From Alphaproteobacteria bacterium (GTDB lineage: Bacteria > Pseudomonadota > Alphaproteobacteria > Puniceispirillales > Puniceispirillaceae), in NCBI GenBank assembly GCA_009936885.1, contig JAACDT010000183.1, positions 1-8,196 of the forward strand: a stretch of DNA of 8,196 nucleotides, read 5' to 3'. Below, piece after piece: positions 1 through 7,668 of this stretch. Numbering within the stretch: the first letter of the stretch is position 1; the number at the start of each line of letters is the position of its first letter. A program made the position numbers and the translations under genes. The notes below the pieces were generated by a model, which ran no database searches, was not told the origin of the DNA, and was given only the letters and a program-made list of their open reading frames with translations.

Positions 1-31
1 CGTGTTTTAAAACGGTGTTCTGGAGATGCAT

Positions 32-67
32 AAAAAAGCAAATTTTGTGTTCGCTATTTTGATTTGC
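32..67 (-). terminator. Candidate intrinsic terminator after mtlK
   Basis: On the minus strand, four bases after the mtlK stop, GCAAAT (67-62) can pair with ATTTGC (43-38), and the second arm runs straight into six T residues (37-32). This is the arm-plus-T-tract layout of a Rho-independent terminator at the end of the polyol operon. The stem is only 6 bp and AT-rich, and the loop is about 18 nt, so the structure is weak. Bases 1-31 beyond it show nothing I can assign. Confidence 0.45.
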
Positions 68-70
68 AAT

Positions 71-1582
71 CTATTTATCTAGATAGATACGAATGGTTTG
101 TTCTATTCCATTCTCATAAATGCTTTCTAGCCAGCGCTCAAAAGCAGATGCGAAGCTATCCTCATTTATAAGATTTCCGTATATGTGTTCCATCTCTAGC
201 CATTTCTTTGGATTATGGCGCGCAGCTTTGGCATGTTCACACAAATATGACCAGTCAGGATCGTTTGCCTCTATGATGGTTCCATCTTCCCTTGTGCCCT
301 CGCACATGCGTGCCCATGCTGCTTCAACTAAAGCAAGTCCGTTTAACGAGCTTCCATAGCGCAGATTATCGTAAATAGAGGGAAGAATAAAACCAGGGTG
401 CCGCGAGCTGCCGTCGAAGGATACTCTTCTCACCGTATCCATAACTGATTTATTAGCAAACCTGCTACTAATAAGCTGTAAATATTCTGACGTAGATAAA
501 TCTGGTAAATCATTAACATTCGGTAAGATTTCTTCTTGTTCAACTTTGCTGAAAAACTGTCTTATTAACGGGTTAGCCATCGCATCGTAAATTGTGGATA
601 AGCCAAGAATTTCAGCCGTATTTGCCAGTATCTGATGCCCGCCATTTAGAATTCGAATTTTCTGGGTTTCATATTGATATACCTTATCGGAGAAAGTAAC
701 GCCGACTAATTCTAAATCTGGCCTTCCAGCACAGAAATTATCCTCTATAACCCATTGCCGAAAATTCTCATGCGTTACGGGCACTGCATCATTTACACCA
801 ATGGATTGAACTAGCTTTTTCTCTGCAGTGCCTGTTGCAGGAACAATACAATCAACCATTGAGTTCGGAAAAGAACAATTAGCATCAATCCATTCCGCTA
901 ATTCAGGGTTACTTAACGTTGCTAGACCCAAAATAGAAGCATGCAATACAGTCCCATTTTCCTGCAGGTTATCACAGCAAAGACCTGTAAAAGGACCATA
1001 CCCATTCTGCTTTCTGATTTTTAATGCGGCAATGATTGCTCCAAAAACAGTTCGCGGTGTATCCGGGTTTTGCGAGTCATAAATAATATCAGGATGTGTT
1101 AAATCTAATTTCTTTGAAACAGGATCCTGATAATAACCCCCTTCTGTAATAGTCAGAGATACAATTTTGATTTGTGGGTTTGCCATGATTTGAATAAGGG
1201 ATTTATTATCCTCATCAATGGGAACATAATCTATCATTGCTCCCACTATTTCTGCATGGTTATCCCCATTTGGATCTAGCTCTATTAATGTTGTAAGAAA
1301 ATCTTGGGATAACAGCTTGTCTCTCATCTCAGAATCTTGCTTGCGAACGCTACCGCCTATGATTGACCAATTATTAGCCAGTCCTCTCTCAATCAAGCGA
1401 TGAATATACCAAGATAAATGAGCGCGATGAAAATTGCCAATACCAATATGGACGATACCAGCATTAAGTTTGCTTCTATCATAATTTGGAACATTTATAT
1501 GCGATGGTAGAGCATATAAGGTACCGTTGTTCAGCTCTAAAAGATTAATCTTAGATTCGATATTTTCCGTTAACTCATCCAT
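71..1582 (-). CDS. mtlK: Mannitol 2-dehydrogenase (NAD), polyol-specific long-chain dehydrogenase family
   Basis: Cytoplasmic NAD-dependent oxidation of D-mannitol to D-fructose; relatives also oxidise D-arabitol to D-xylulose. The 503 residues are full length for the family. The N-terminal Rossmann domain carries the family's GIGNFHRAH motif (residues 47-55) and a TEGGYY segment near 146-151. The C-terminal domain has the catalytic Lys-x4-Asn-x2-His pattern as K308, N313 and H316, which matches the K/N/H set known from Pseudomonas fluorescens mannitol 2-dehydrogenase. The ATG start lies inside the end of smoS (13-nt overlap), so translation is probably coupled. The first ~25 residues before the conserved region are longer and more charged than in the Rhodobacter homologue as I remember it, so a slightly later start is possible. 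It is the last gene of the operon. Its place beside smoS supports mannitol over fructuronate or altronate, which related family members use. Confidence 0.93.
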   Translation of the reverse strand: MDELTENIESKINLLELNNGTLYALPSHINVPNYDRSKLNAGIVHIGIGNFHRAHLSWYIHRLIERGLANNWSIIGGSVRKQDSEMRDKLLSQDFLTTLIELDPNGDNHAEIVGAMIDYVPIDEDNKSLIQIMANPQIKIVSLTITEGGYYQDPVSKKLDLTHPDIIYDSQNPDTPRTVFGAIIAALKIRKQNGYGPFTGLCCDNLQENGTVLHASILGLATLSNPELAEWIDANCSFPNSMVDCIVPATGTAEKKLVQSIGVNDAVPVTHENFRQWVIEDNFCAGRPDLELVGVTFSDKVYQYETQKIRILNGGHQILANTAEILGLSTIYDAMANPLIRQFFSKVEQEEILPNVNDLPDLSTSEYLQLISSRFANKSVMDTVRRVSFDGSSRHPGFILPSIYDNLRYGSSLNGLALVEAAWARMCEGTREDGTIIEANDPDWSYLCEHAKAARHNPKKWLEMEHIYGNLINEDSFASAFERWLESIYENGIEQTIRIYLDK

Positions 1583-2343
1583 TGTCCACCATCAACATTA
1601 TAGGTTTGTGCTACAATATAATCGGCTTCACTGGTAGCAAGAAAAATAGCCATTCCTATAAGATCTTCTGGCTTCCCCATTCTGCCAAAGGGTACCATCT
1701 GGCCAACTTCGGTTTTTTTCTGACCAATTTCTTTGTTTTCATATTTAGCAAATAGTTCATCTACCTTATCCCAATGCTCACCATCCACTACCCCAGGGGA
1801 TAGTGCATTTACGTTTATTTTATGCTTTATCAGATTTAGCCCAGCCGACTGGGTAAGAGAAATTACAGCTGCTTTGCTTGCGCAATATGTGGCAACTAAG
1901 GGCTCTCCTCTTCTGCCTGCCTGACTTGCCATATTGATTATTTTACCAGGCCGCTTATTTTCAATCATATGAGCTGCAACTGCCTGCATTGTAAATAGTG
2001 TTCCAGATACGTTGATATCAAATACCTGCTTATAATCATCGCGGGTTATTTCAGTTATAGGGGCGGCGCTAAATATGGCGGCATTATTTATTAGAATATC
2101 AATATATTTAAATTGATGTGTCACTTGCTCGATGGCATTATGTATACTTGCCTGATTGGCAACGTCCATTTCTATGGCAATCGCATTTTCGCCTAATCTA
2201 TCAGCCAATAAATTTGCATCATTAATATTAATATCACCAATGGCAACTTTTGCACCTTCTTCTATAAAGGCACGTGCGAAATGACTGCCAATTCCTCTGG
2301 CAGCCCCCGTAATAAGCGCAGCTTTACCCTCAAGTCTGCCCAT
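1570..2343 (-). CDS. smoS: Sorbitol (D-glucitol) dehydrogenase, classical SDR
   Basis: NAD-dependent oxidation of D-sorbitol to D-fructose; the Rhodobacter sphaeroides homologue also converts galactitol to tagatose. The 257-residue protein has all classical short-chain dehydrogenase signatures. These are TGAARGIG (12-19) for the dinucleotide, D37 after the second strand (favours NAD over NADP), NNAA (86-89), and the catalytic tetrad N111, S140, Y153 and K157 (YxxxK as YCASK). The [10 protein letters not shown] segment (183-192), the FGRMG segment and the C-terminal NVDGGQWMS closely resemble SmoS as I remember it, so the call is more specific than a generic SDR. The ATG overlaps the end of the ATPase gene by 14 nt and is preceded by GAGG, which implies translational coupling. 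No defect is visible. Confidence 0.93.
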   Translation of the reverse strand: MGRLEGKAALITGAARGIGSHFARAFIEEGAKVAIGDININDANLLADRLGENAIAIEMDVANQASIHNAIEQVTHQFKYIDILINNAAIFSAAPITEITRDDYKQVFDINVSGTLFTMQAVAAHMIENKRPGKIINMASQAGRRGEPLVATYCASKAAVISLTQSAGLNLIKHKINVNALSPGVVDGEHWDKVDELFAKYENKEIGQKKTEVGQMVPFGRMGKPEDLIGMAIFLATSEADYIVAQTYNVDGGQWMS

Positions 2344-3343
2344 GAGACCTCAACCCGTTTGCATCAAACTTATGTAACTGGTCTGTATCTGGCGTGATAT
2401 ATAATTTCTCGCCATATTCAACTGATAGGGTGCTATCTGCGCGCACGGTAATGGCTTGCTCTAATTGTGGGCAATGTAAATGCACAAAAGTGTCTGAGCC
2501 AAGTCTCTCTGTTACGCCGACCTTGCCTTCCCATAAACCAGAGTCTTTTTCGATAGTGAAATGTTCAGGGCGAATGCCAATAGTGTGTGCACCCAATTTC
2601 TCTGCTTCGCTTCCAGATAAAAGGTTCATTTTTGGAGAACCAATAAAGCCAGCAACAAATGTATTTTTTGGGTTGTGGTATAAATCAAGAGGCGAGCCAA
2701 CTTGCTCAATCACGCCAGCTTGAAGAACAACTATTTTGTCAGCCAACGTCATTGCCTCTACCTGATCATGTGTCACATATATCATCGTCGAGCCTAGTCG
2801 CTGGTGAAGTTCACTTATTTCTAATCTCATTACCACACGCAAAGCGGCATCCAAATTTGATAATGGCTCATCAAACAAAAACGCTGTTGGCTCTCTTACG
2901 ATGGCTCTGCCAATAGCAACACGTTGTCTTTGCCCACCTGAGAGTTGTCCTGGACGTCTTTCTAGATAATCTGTGAGATTTAGTGCTTTTGCAGCTTCCT
3001 GAACACGCCGAGCCCGCTCATTCTTATCAAGACCTGCCATTCTAAGCGGAAAATCAATATTTTTCCGGACTGTCATATGAGGGTAGAGAGCATAGGATTG
3101 AAAAACCATTGCAAGCTCGCGATCAGATGGGGCGAGTTGGGTTGTATCTTTCCCGTTAATAAAAATTTGTCCCGACGTTACATCTTCTAATCCTGCTATA
3201 AGTCTAAGCAAGGTGGATTTTCCGCACCCGGACGGTCCAACGAAAACAACAAATTCACCATCGTTTATCTGCAAATCTATGGGTTTAATGACTTCAATAT
3301 CCCCGAAATGCTTTGATACTTGTTTTAATTCAATTTGTCTCAT
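2330..3343 (-). CDS. smoK: Sorbitol/mannitol ABC transporter ATP-binding protein (MalK/UgpC type)
   Basis: The cytoplasmic ATPase that dimerises on the SmoFG permease pair to drive polyol import. The 337 residues show a complete nucleotide-binding domain: Walker [10 protein letters not shown] (36-44), Q-loop Q82, signature LSGGQ (134-138), Walker B ending in D158-E159, D-loop SNLD (162-165) and H-loop H192. A C-terminal TOBE/MalK-like regulatory region from about residue 237 includes IGIRPEH. In the helix after the D-loop this protein reads LRVVMRLEI, where MalK-type proteins usually have LRVQMR; this is a mild substitution outside the ATP site. The ATG follows the smoG stop by 9 nt with AGGT as Shine-Dalgarno. 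Family members of this type are sometimes shared between sugar transporters, but its position inside the operon argues for a dedicated role here. Confidence 0.93.
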   Translation of the reverse strand: MRQIELKQVSKHFGDIEVIKPIDLQINDGEFVVFVGPSGCGKSTLLRLIAGLEDVTSGQIFINGKDTTQLAPSDRELAMVFQSYALYPHMTVRKNIDFPLRMAGLDKNERARRVQEAAKALNLTDYLERRPGQLSGGQRQRVAIGRAIVREPTAFLFDEPLSNLDAALRVVMRLEISELHQRLGSTMIYVTHDQVEAMTLADKIVVLQAGVIEQVGSPLDLYHNPKNTFVAGFIGSPKMNLLSGSEAEKLGAHTIGIRPEHFTIEKDSGLWEGKVGVTERLGSDTFVHLHCPQLEQAITVRADSTLSVEYGEKLYITPDTDQLHKFDANGLRSHGQT

Positions 3344-3352
3344 TTGATTTAC

Positions 3353-4183
3353 CTATTTAACGGCGCCAAAGGTAAGACCTCTGACGAGCTGTTTTTGACT
3401 AAACCATCCCATTATTAAAATAGGGGTAATAGCCATTACCGATGCGGCGCTTAATTTGGCGAAGAATAATCCCTCTGGGCTCGAATAGCTTGCAATAAAC
3501 GCTGTGAGCGGTGCTGCTTTTGCGGCAGTTAAATTAAGTGTCCAGAACGCCTCATTCCAAGCAAGAATAATATTAAGAAGTAGCGTTGAGGCAATCCCCG
3601 GTACCGCCATGGGAGTAAGTACATATAGAATTTCTGAGGTTAGACTTGCGCCATCCATTCTTGCCGCTTCCAGAATTTCAGCTGGTATTTCTCTGAAATA
3701 CGTATAAAGCATCCAGATAATAATTGGCAGGTTCATGAGCATTAATATAACCACCAGTCCTGTCCTACTATCTAAAATGCCAAGTTCAATAAATATCAGA
3801 TAAATAGGGTAGAGAACGCCTACCGCAGGAAGCATCTTAGTTGAAAGCATCCACATCAAAATACCTCTGGTACGTTTTGATGGGACAAACGCCATTGACC
3901 ATGCAGCAGGCACGCCAATTATAATACCAAGTACCGTTGAGCCAAGAGCAATTATTATCGAGTTTGTGAAATGTTTTAAGTAATCTGATCTTTCTTGAAC
4001 AATTGAATAACTTTCTAACGTCCAAGTACTTGTTAATACCTCTATCGGGGTTCGAATTGCATCCCCCTCGGTTTTGAATGAGAGAACAAGAATCCAGAAA
4101 ATGGGGAAGAAAATAATAATAGCTAATGTCCAAGAAAGGGCAGTATTTAAAATTTTTTTCTGTGGTGTAACCGTTCTTGCCAT
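3353..4183 (-). CDS. smoG: Sorbitol/mannitol ABC transporter permease, MalG type
   Basis: The second inner-membrane subunit of the polyol importer. It has 276 residues with about six hydrophobic segments, beginning near residues 15-35, 73-98, 108-133, 141-161, 196-212 and 243-260. The cytoplasmic EAA loop, which docks onto the ATPase, reads EAARMDGA at 172-179 and is followed after nine residues by VLTP instead of the usual I-x-L-P. The C-terminus QLVRGLTFGAVK is typical of the MalG-like half of carbohydrate uptake family 1 transporters. The segment around 205-240 (LAWNEAFWTLNLTAA, then the SYSSPEG stretch) resembles SmoG of sorbitol/mannitol systems. The ATG follows the smoF stop after 9-10 nt, with AGGG overlapping that TAG stop as ribosome binding site. 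Confidence 0.91.
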   Translation of the reverse strand: MARTVTPQKKILNTALSWTLAIIIFFPIFWILVLSFKTEGDAIRTPIEVLTSTWTLESYSIVQERSDYLKHFTNSIIIALGSTVLGIIIGVPAAWSMAFVPSKRTRGILMWMLSTKMLPAVGVLYPIYLIFIELGILDSRTGLVVILMLMNLPIIIWMLYTYFREIPAEILEAARMDGASLTSEILYVLTPMAVPGIASTLLLNIILAWNEAFWTLNLTAAKAAPLTAFIASYSSPEGLFFAKLSAASVMAITPILIMGWFSQKQLVRGLTFGAVK

Positions 4184-4193
4184 GAGTTAAACC

Positions 4194-5060
4194 CTAATTA
4201 TCCAAATTTTTGCCGACAATTCTCATTAAGAAAATCGCGACAATATTAGCCAAAATAATTGCATATACTCCGCCAGCCGAACCAAGCCCTACATTTTGGC
4301 TTTCTAGCACTCGCTGAAATATAAGATAGGTAAGTGTTTTTGTTCCAAAAGCGCCAGCCGTCGTAACAAAAATTTCTGCAAAAATGGATAGCAGGAATAT
4401 GGTTTGAATTAGAATTACAACCGTGATTGCGCGTGCTAGATGTGGCAGGATGATAAAGAAAAAACGTCCAATCGGCTTCGCACCATCCATTTCAGCTGCT
4501 TCGATTTGTTCTGAGTCAAGCGACTGAATTGCGGTAAGCAGAATCAAGGTAGCAAATGGTAACCATTGCCAGCTTATTATCGTAACAAGAGAGGCAACGG
4601 ATGCATGGCTTAACCATTGTATGGGCTCAGCGCCAACCGCCCGCCATAGATGCGCAAGGAAACCATTTGTTGGATCCATAAACATGTTTTTCCAAATTAA
4701 TCCAGATACGGTGGGCATGATGAAAAATGGTGCTATGATCATAATGCGCACAATACCCTGTCCCCAGATGGGCTGATCTAAGAGTAATGCGATTAAAATA
4801 CCTAATATGACTGTAATAACCAATACACTGCCGACGATAAATATCGTGGTGCCAACCGCTGGCCAAAATGAGCTGGAGGACAAGAAGCGTGAATAGTTTT
4901 CAAACCCTACCCACCCAAGGTCACCACCGCGAAGTGGCAAGTATTTTTTAAAAGAAAAATAGACAGTCATAGAAAGCGGAATCAGCATCCAGACAAGTAA
5001 GGCAAAAACTGCTGGAGCGATCATTATTCGAGCGAGAGATCTTGAGTGCTTGGTAGACAC
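4194..5060 (-). CDS. smoF: Sorbitol/mannitol ABC transporter permease, MalF type
   Basis: The first inner-membrane subunit of the polyol importer. It has 288 residues with about six hydrophobic segments (near 12-36, 71-95, 103-123, 154-178, 209-232 and 262-282) and the EAA loop EAAEMDGA at 187-194, followed by the expected IILP at 203-206. The start is GTG. It is preceded by AGGAA 8 nt upstream, and the reading begins with a short charged stretch before the first membrane helix, as expected. The protein is short for a MalF homologue because it lacks the large periplasmic loop of E. coli MalF; that is normal for this subfamily. It is separated from smoE by 104 nt containing a strong stem-loop, whereas the genes after it are nearly contiguous. 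Confidence 0.91.
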   Translation of the reverse strand: MSTKHSRSLARIMIAPAVFALLVWMLIPLSMTVYFSFKKYLPLRGGDLGWVGFENYSRFLSSSSFWPAVGTTIFIVGSVLVITVILGILIALLLDQPIWGQGIVRIMIIAPFFIMPTVSGLIWKNMFMDPTNGFLAHLWRAVGAEPIQWLSHASVASLVTIISWQWLPFATLILLTAIQSLDSEQIEAAEMDGAKPIGRFFFIILPHLARAITVVILIQTIFLLSIFAEIFVTTAGAFGTKTLTYLIFQRVLESQNVGLGSAGGVYAIILANIVAIFLMRIVGKNLDN

Positions 5061-5116
5061 GTTACAGGTTCCTATAGAGCAAGAATAAATGAACTGCTTT
5101 CATATGAAAAGATAAT

Positions 5117-5151
5117 CCAAGGGGGGTAACAGGGAGAATATCCCCCCTTGG
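5117..5151 (-). other. Intercistronic stem-loop between smoE and smoF
   Basis: CCAAGGGGGG (5117-5126) and CCCCCCTTGG (5142-5151) are perfect inverted repeats: a 10-bp stem, eight of whose pairs are G-C, around a 15-nt loop. It begins 13 nt after the smoE stop codon. On the transcribed strand it is followed by ATTATCTTTTC rather than a clean T-run, so it looks more like a partial terminator or 3'-end stabiliser than a full stop. Structures in this position in binding-protein operons (for example between malE and malF) are known to keep binding-protein mRNA more abundant than permease mRNA. That role here is inferred from position and shape. Confidence 0.7.
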
Positions 5152-5164
5152 CATTAAGTTTTGC

Positions 5165-6469
5165 TTAGCGGTAGCCAGCAGCTTCCATTGCATCATTTGT
5201 TAGTGCTTGAGCCTTGGCAAGTGCTTCTGCAATTGACTGTTGACCTGCATATGCTGCAGAGAATTCCTGACTTACGTCAGTTGCAATGCCAGCAAACTCT
5301 GGGATTGCAGCAAACTGAATACCAACATATGGACTTTCATCTACAGTGGAGTTGTTTGGATCAGCAGTTAAGATTGATTCCAAAGTCATCTTGGCGAAAG
5401 GAATATCCTTGTAGTTTGCATTTTCATACAGAGATGTTCTTGCGCCAGGAGGTACATTTGCCCAACCTTCGTTTGCAGCTACAAGCTCAATGTATCCATT
5501 TGATGTTGCCCATTCGATAAACTGCTTTGCAGCTTCTTCTTTTTGAGTTCCTGCTGGAATTGCAAGAGCCCACGCCCAAAGCCAGTTTGAGCGAACGCCC
5601 ATTCCGTTATCTGGTGCAAGAGCAAAGCCAACGCTGTCTGCTACAGTTGAGTCCTTAGGATTTGTTACGAAAGAAGCAGCAACTGTTGCATCAATCCACA
5701 TTCCACATTTACCTTGTTGGAATAAAGATAGATTCTCATTGAATCCGTTAGTTGCAAAACCAGCTGGGCCTGCATCTGACATCATATTATAGAAGAAATT
5801 CAATGTATCTGACCATTCGCGTGTGTCGAACTGTGCATTCCAGTTTTTATCAAACCAACGTGCGCCAAATGAATTTGACATAGCAGTAATGAATGCACCG
5901 CCTTCACCCCAGCCAGCTTTTCCGCGAAGACAAATGCCGTTGATATCATTATCACGGTCTGTCATTTCACGTGCTGCTTTGGCAATGAATGACCAAGAAG
6001 GCGCTTCTGGCATAGAAAGACCAGCTTTTTCCATTAGGTCTGTTCTATACATAATCATTGAGCTTTCGCCGTAAAATGGTGCCGCAAATAAGGTTCCATC
6101 ATAGCTCAAACCGCCTGCCATTGCTGGTAGGATGTCATCAGCATCATAGCCTGCACTTAAGTCATCAAGCGGTACTAACCAGCCATTTTTGCCCCAGATT
6201 GGTGTTTCATACATGCCGATAGTCATAATATCAAAGGCACCGCCTTTGGTTGTGATATCGGTTGTTACGCGCTGGCGAAGTACGTTCTCTTCAAGAGTAA
6301 CCCATTCTACGGTGTGTCCCGTTTCTGCAGTAAAATCGTCGGTTAGACCCTGCATACGGATCATCTCACCATTATTAACAGTAGCTATCGTCAAAGTATC
6401 GGCACTTGCCAAACTTGAAGATAATAATGTTACGGACGCAGCCGCAACAACAAGTTTTTTTAGTTGCAT
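5165..6469 (-). CDS. smoE: Sorbitol/mannitol ABC transporter periplasmic substrate-binding protein
   Basis: The extracytoplasmic receptor that binds hexitols and delivers them to SmoFG. It has 434 residues. A Sec signal peptide is evident: two lysines at 4-5, a hydrophobic core to about residue 20, and an ASA|D cleavage site after residue 23. No lipobox cysteine is present, so it should be a soluble periplasmic protein. The mature part fits the family 1 (MalE/UgpB-like) solute-binding fold, with FDIMTIGMYETPIW near 79-92, SSMIMYRTDLMEKAGL at 136-151 and LFQQGKCGMWID at 249-260. Polyol specificity is inferred from the operon and from overall resemblance to SmoE, not from pocket residues. The ATG has the best Shine-Dalgarno in the window (AAGGAGG, 6 nt upstream), fitting high expression. 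It is the first gene of the operon, behind two operator copies. Confidence 0.92.
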   Translation of the reverse strand: MQLKKLVVAAASVTLLSSSLASADTLTIATVNNGEMIRMQGLTDDFTAETGHTVEWVTLEENVLRQRVTTDITTKGGAFDIMTIGMYETPIWGKNGWLVPLDDLSAGYDADDILPAMAGGLSYDGTLFAAPFYGESSMIMYRTDLMEKAGLSMPEAPSWSFIAKAAREMTDRDNDINGICLRGKAGWGEGGAFITAMSNSFGARWFDKNWNAQFDTREWSDTLNFFYNMMSDAGPAGFATNGFNENLSLFQQGKCGMWIDATVAASFVTNPKDSTVADSVGFALAPDNGMGVRSNWLWAWALAIPAGTQKEEAAKQFIEWATSNGYIELVAANEGWANVPPGARTSLYENANYKDIPFAKMTLESILTADPNNSTVDESPYVGIQFAAIPEFAGIATDVSQEFSAAYAGQQSIAEALAKAQALTNDAMEAAGYR

Positions 6470-6475
6470 TTCATT

Positions 6476-6482
6476 CCTCCTT
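6476..6482 (-). promoter_or_regulatory. Strong Shine-Dalgarno for smoE
   Basis: The minus strand reads AAGGAGG, then 6 nt, then the smoE ATG. This is a near-perfect anti-16S match, clearly stronger than the AGGT, AGGG or AGGAA elements of the downstream genes. It fixes the start codon over an out-of-frame ATG that lies 2 nt closer to the ribosome binding site and leads only to a four-codon reading frame. Confidence 0.85.
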
Positions 6483-6511
6483 AAAATTGCATTTAAAGGG
6501 GAACAGAAAAC

Positions 6512-6525
6512 TTTACTCGCGTCAA
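6512..6525 (-). promoter_or_regulatory. Candidate LacI-type operator O2, overlapping a -35-like element
   Basis: The plus strand reads TTTACTCGCGTCAA, differing from the perfect palindrome at 6533-6546 at two positions. The two sites are 21 bp apart centre to centre, about two helical turns, so dimers bound at both would lie on the same DNA face. The site shares its TTGACG end with the only good -35-like hexamer upstream of smoE, so a bound repressor would block RNA polymerase. Confidence 0.65.
6520..6525 (-). promoter_or_regulatory. -35-like element TTGACG for the smoE operon
   Basis: The minus strand reads TTGACG, five of six matches to the sigma-70 -35 consensus, about 50 nt before the smoE start. 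No good -10 hexamer follows at 16-19 bp; the DNA there is TTCCCCTT-like, and the nearest AT-rich candidate (TTTAAA) is 22 bp away. The promoter may therefore be weak or activator-assisted, or the real one may lie elsewhere. Confidence 0.35.
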
Positions 6526-6532
6526 TAAAAAA

Positions 6533-6546
6533 TTTACGCGCGTAAA
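6533..6546 (-). promoter_or_regulatory. Candidate LacI-type operator O1, perfect palindrome
   Basis: TTTACGCGCGTAAA is a perfect 14-bp palindrome with the central CG typical of LacI-family operators. It lies in the 114-nt gap between the regulator gene and smoE. Near-identical copies occur at 6512-6525 and 7686-7699, both in promoter regions, and I saw none inside the genes. Binding by the adjacent LacI-family protein is inferred from this placement. Confidence 0.78.
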
Positions 6547-6583
6547 AATATTTTATTTTATTAAGTTGAATATATTTTTTTGA

Positions 6584-7615
6584 TTAGGCAGAATCCCGCA
6601 TAATAAGCCGCGCGGCGAATAGTTTTTCTTCTCTGTTATTAAAACGTCCACCTGCTTCTATTAGTTTAAAAAGAGTGTCTACGCTTTGGCTTGCCACTGA
6701 TTCGTAATCATGTGCCGCGGTGGTAAGAGAGGGGCACGTAAACTTTGAATAAGGGTGGTCGTCATGTGATGCTACCCTTAGCTCACTATCCTTTTCTCTG
6801 CCGACACGAATTCCAAGCTCATAGCATGCTGATAAAAGCCCGATGGCTAAACGATCATTACTGCATAATATTGTATCGGTTGGCAATGCGTCTGGCTTTA
6901 GGATTTTTAAGGCACCTGCACGACCAATTTCTTCAAACTCCCATCCACTTCCCTCTATCTGAACCATATGTGGTTCAAGCTCGAGCTGTTTCATCATGGC
7001 TAGATAGGCATTTCGCCGTTTAATTGCATTTGGGTTAGCAGGATCACTCATTTCAAAGAATGTTGGAGTGCTTCCTGTTCGGTTTAAATATTCAACTGTT
7101 TGTGACACAAAACTAAAATTATCTGAGCCAATAAAGGCTTCTCCTATGCCTTCAATATTACTATCGAACAGGATAGTTGGAACATCTCTGCAGAATTCTT
7201 CGATATGCCTTTTGTCAGACGCTCTTCCAAGTGGGGCAAGCAAAACGCCTGCGGGTCTTAATGAGCGCAGGGTATCCAAACTTGTTTTTTCAATATCTGT
7301 ATCGCCATGGGCAGAAAACAGAGATGGCATGAATCCAAAATCCAAAACACGGCGCTCAAGGAAACGAGCTATTTCTGCAAAAAAGGGATCTGCTAAATAG
7401 GGAACAATAATACCTATATTTTTTGTCAGCTTACGGTTTTGATTAATTGCATAAATATTAGGTCGATATTTATACTTCTTTAGCGCTTCCTCGATCTTAA
7501 GTCTTGTAGTTGGTCTTACGCTATCTGCATCATTAAAATATTTGGAAATTGTAGGACGAGAAATACCAACAACACTAGCAAATTCATCCATATTTTTTAT
7601 ATCATCCACATCCAT
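6584..7615 (-). CDS. LacI-family transcriptional repressor of the polyol operon
   Basis: A 343-residue DNA-binding regulator with the usual LacI layout. The N-terminal helix-turn-helix is at about residues 8-30 (FASVVGISRPTISKYFN), with the hinge region through RPNIYA at 51-56. The periplasmic-binding-protein-like effector domain runs from about residue 65 (IGIIVPYLADPFFAEIAR) to the end, and includes SNDRLAIGLLSACYELGI (252-269). Known family behaviour is dimer binding to a palindrome, released by a small ligand. Here the ligand is probably sorbitol, mannitol or a product, inferred only from its position directly upstream of the operon in the same orientation. ATG at 7615 is the first possible start, since an in-frame TAA lies three codons upstream; its Shine-Dalgarno is weak. 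Operator copies before this gene and before smoE predict autoregulation. I cannot assign a gene symbol: the Rhodobacter smo regulator SmoC is of a different (DeoR) family. Confidence 0.9.
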   Translation of the reverse strand: MDVDDIKNMDEFASVVGISRPTISKYFNDADSVRPTTRLKIEEALKKYKYRPNIYAINQNRKLTKNIGIIVPYLADPFFAEIARFLERRVLDFGFMPSLFSAHGDTDIEKTSLDTLRSLRPAGVLLAPLGRASDKRHIEEFCRDVPTILFDSNIEGIGEAFIGSDNFSFVSQTVEYLNRTGSTPTFFEMSDPANPNAIKRRNAYLAMMKQLELEPHMVQIEGSGWEFEEIGRAGALKILKPDALPTDTILCSNDRLAIGLLSACYELGIRVGREKDSELRVASHDDHPYSKFTCPSLTTAAHDYESVASQSVDTLFKLIEAGGRFNNREEKLFAARLIMRDSA

Positions 7616-7668
7616 TTCCGTTTATTCCCAGTTCACGAAAAAAATTTCATCGGTTGAAAAAGCTCCTT

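Noticed and set aside
5098..5109. 12-bp perfect palindrome TTTCATATGAAA between smoE and smoF.
   Set aside because: A 12-bp palindrome is expected about twice by chance in a window of this size, it does not resemble the TTTACGCGCGTAAA operators, and no other copy was seen.
5161..5520. A 119-codon plus-strand frame antisense to the end of smoE.
   Set aside because: The Leu/Gln-rich translation is what antisense reading of a Gln/Ala/Leu-rich binding protein gives. There is no ribosome site or family similarity, and smoE is clearly the coding frame.
6533..6556. The O1 palindrome viewed as an intrinsic terminator of the regulator gene, because TTTTTT follows it on the minus strand.
   Set aside because: With a minimal loop the stem would be only about 5 bp with three A-T pairs, too weak to terminate. 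The repeated occurrence of the palindrome in promoter regions fits an operator better.
7633..7650. A tiny minus-strand reading frame (MKFFS) in the regulator leader, preceded by AAGGAG 12 nt upstream.
   Set aside because: The AAGGAG directly abuts the TATAAT -10, so the expected transcription start would fall within or after it and the ribosome site would be mostly lost. Five codons give no independent support for a leader peptide.
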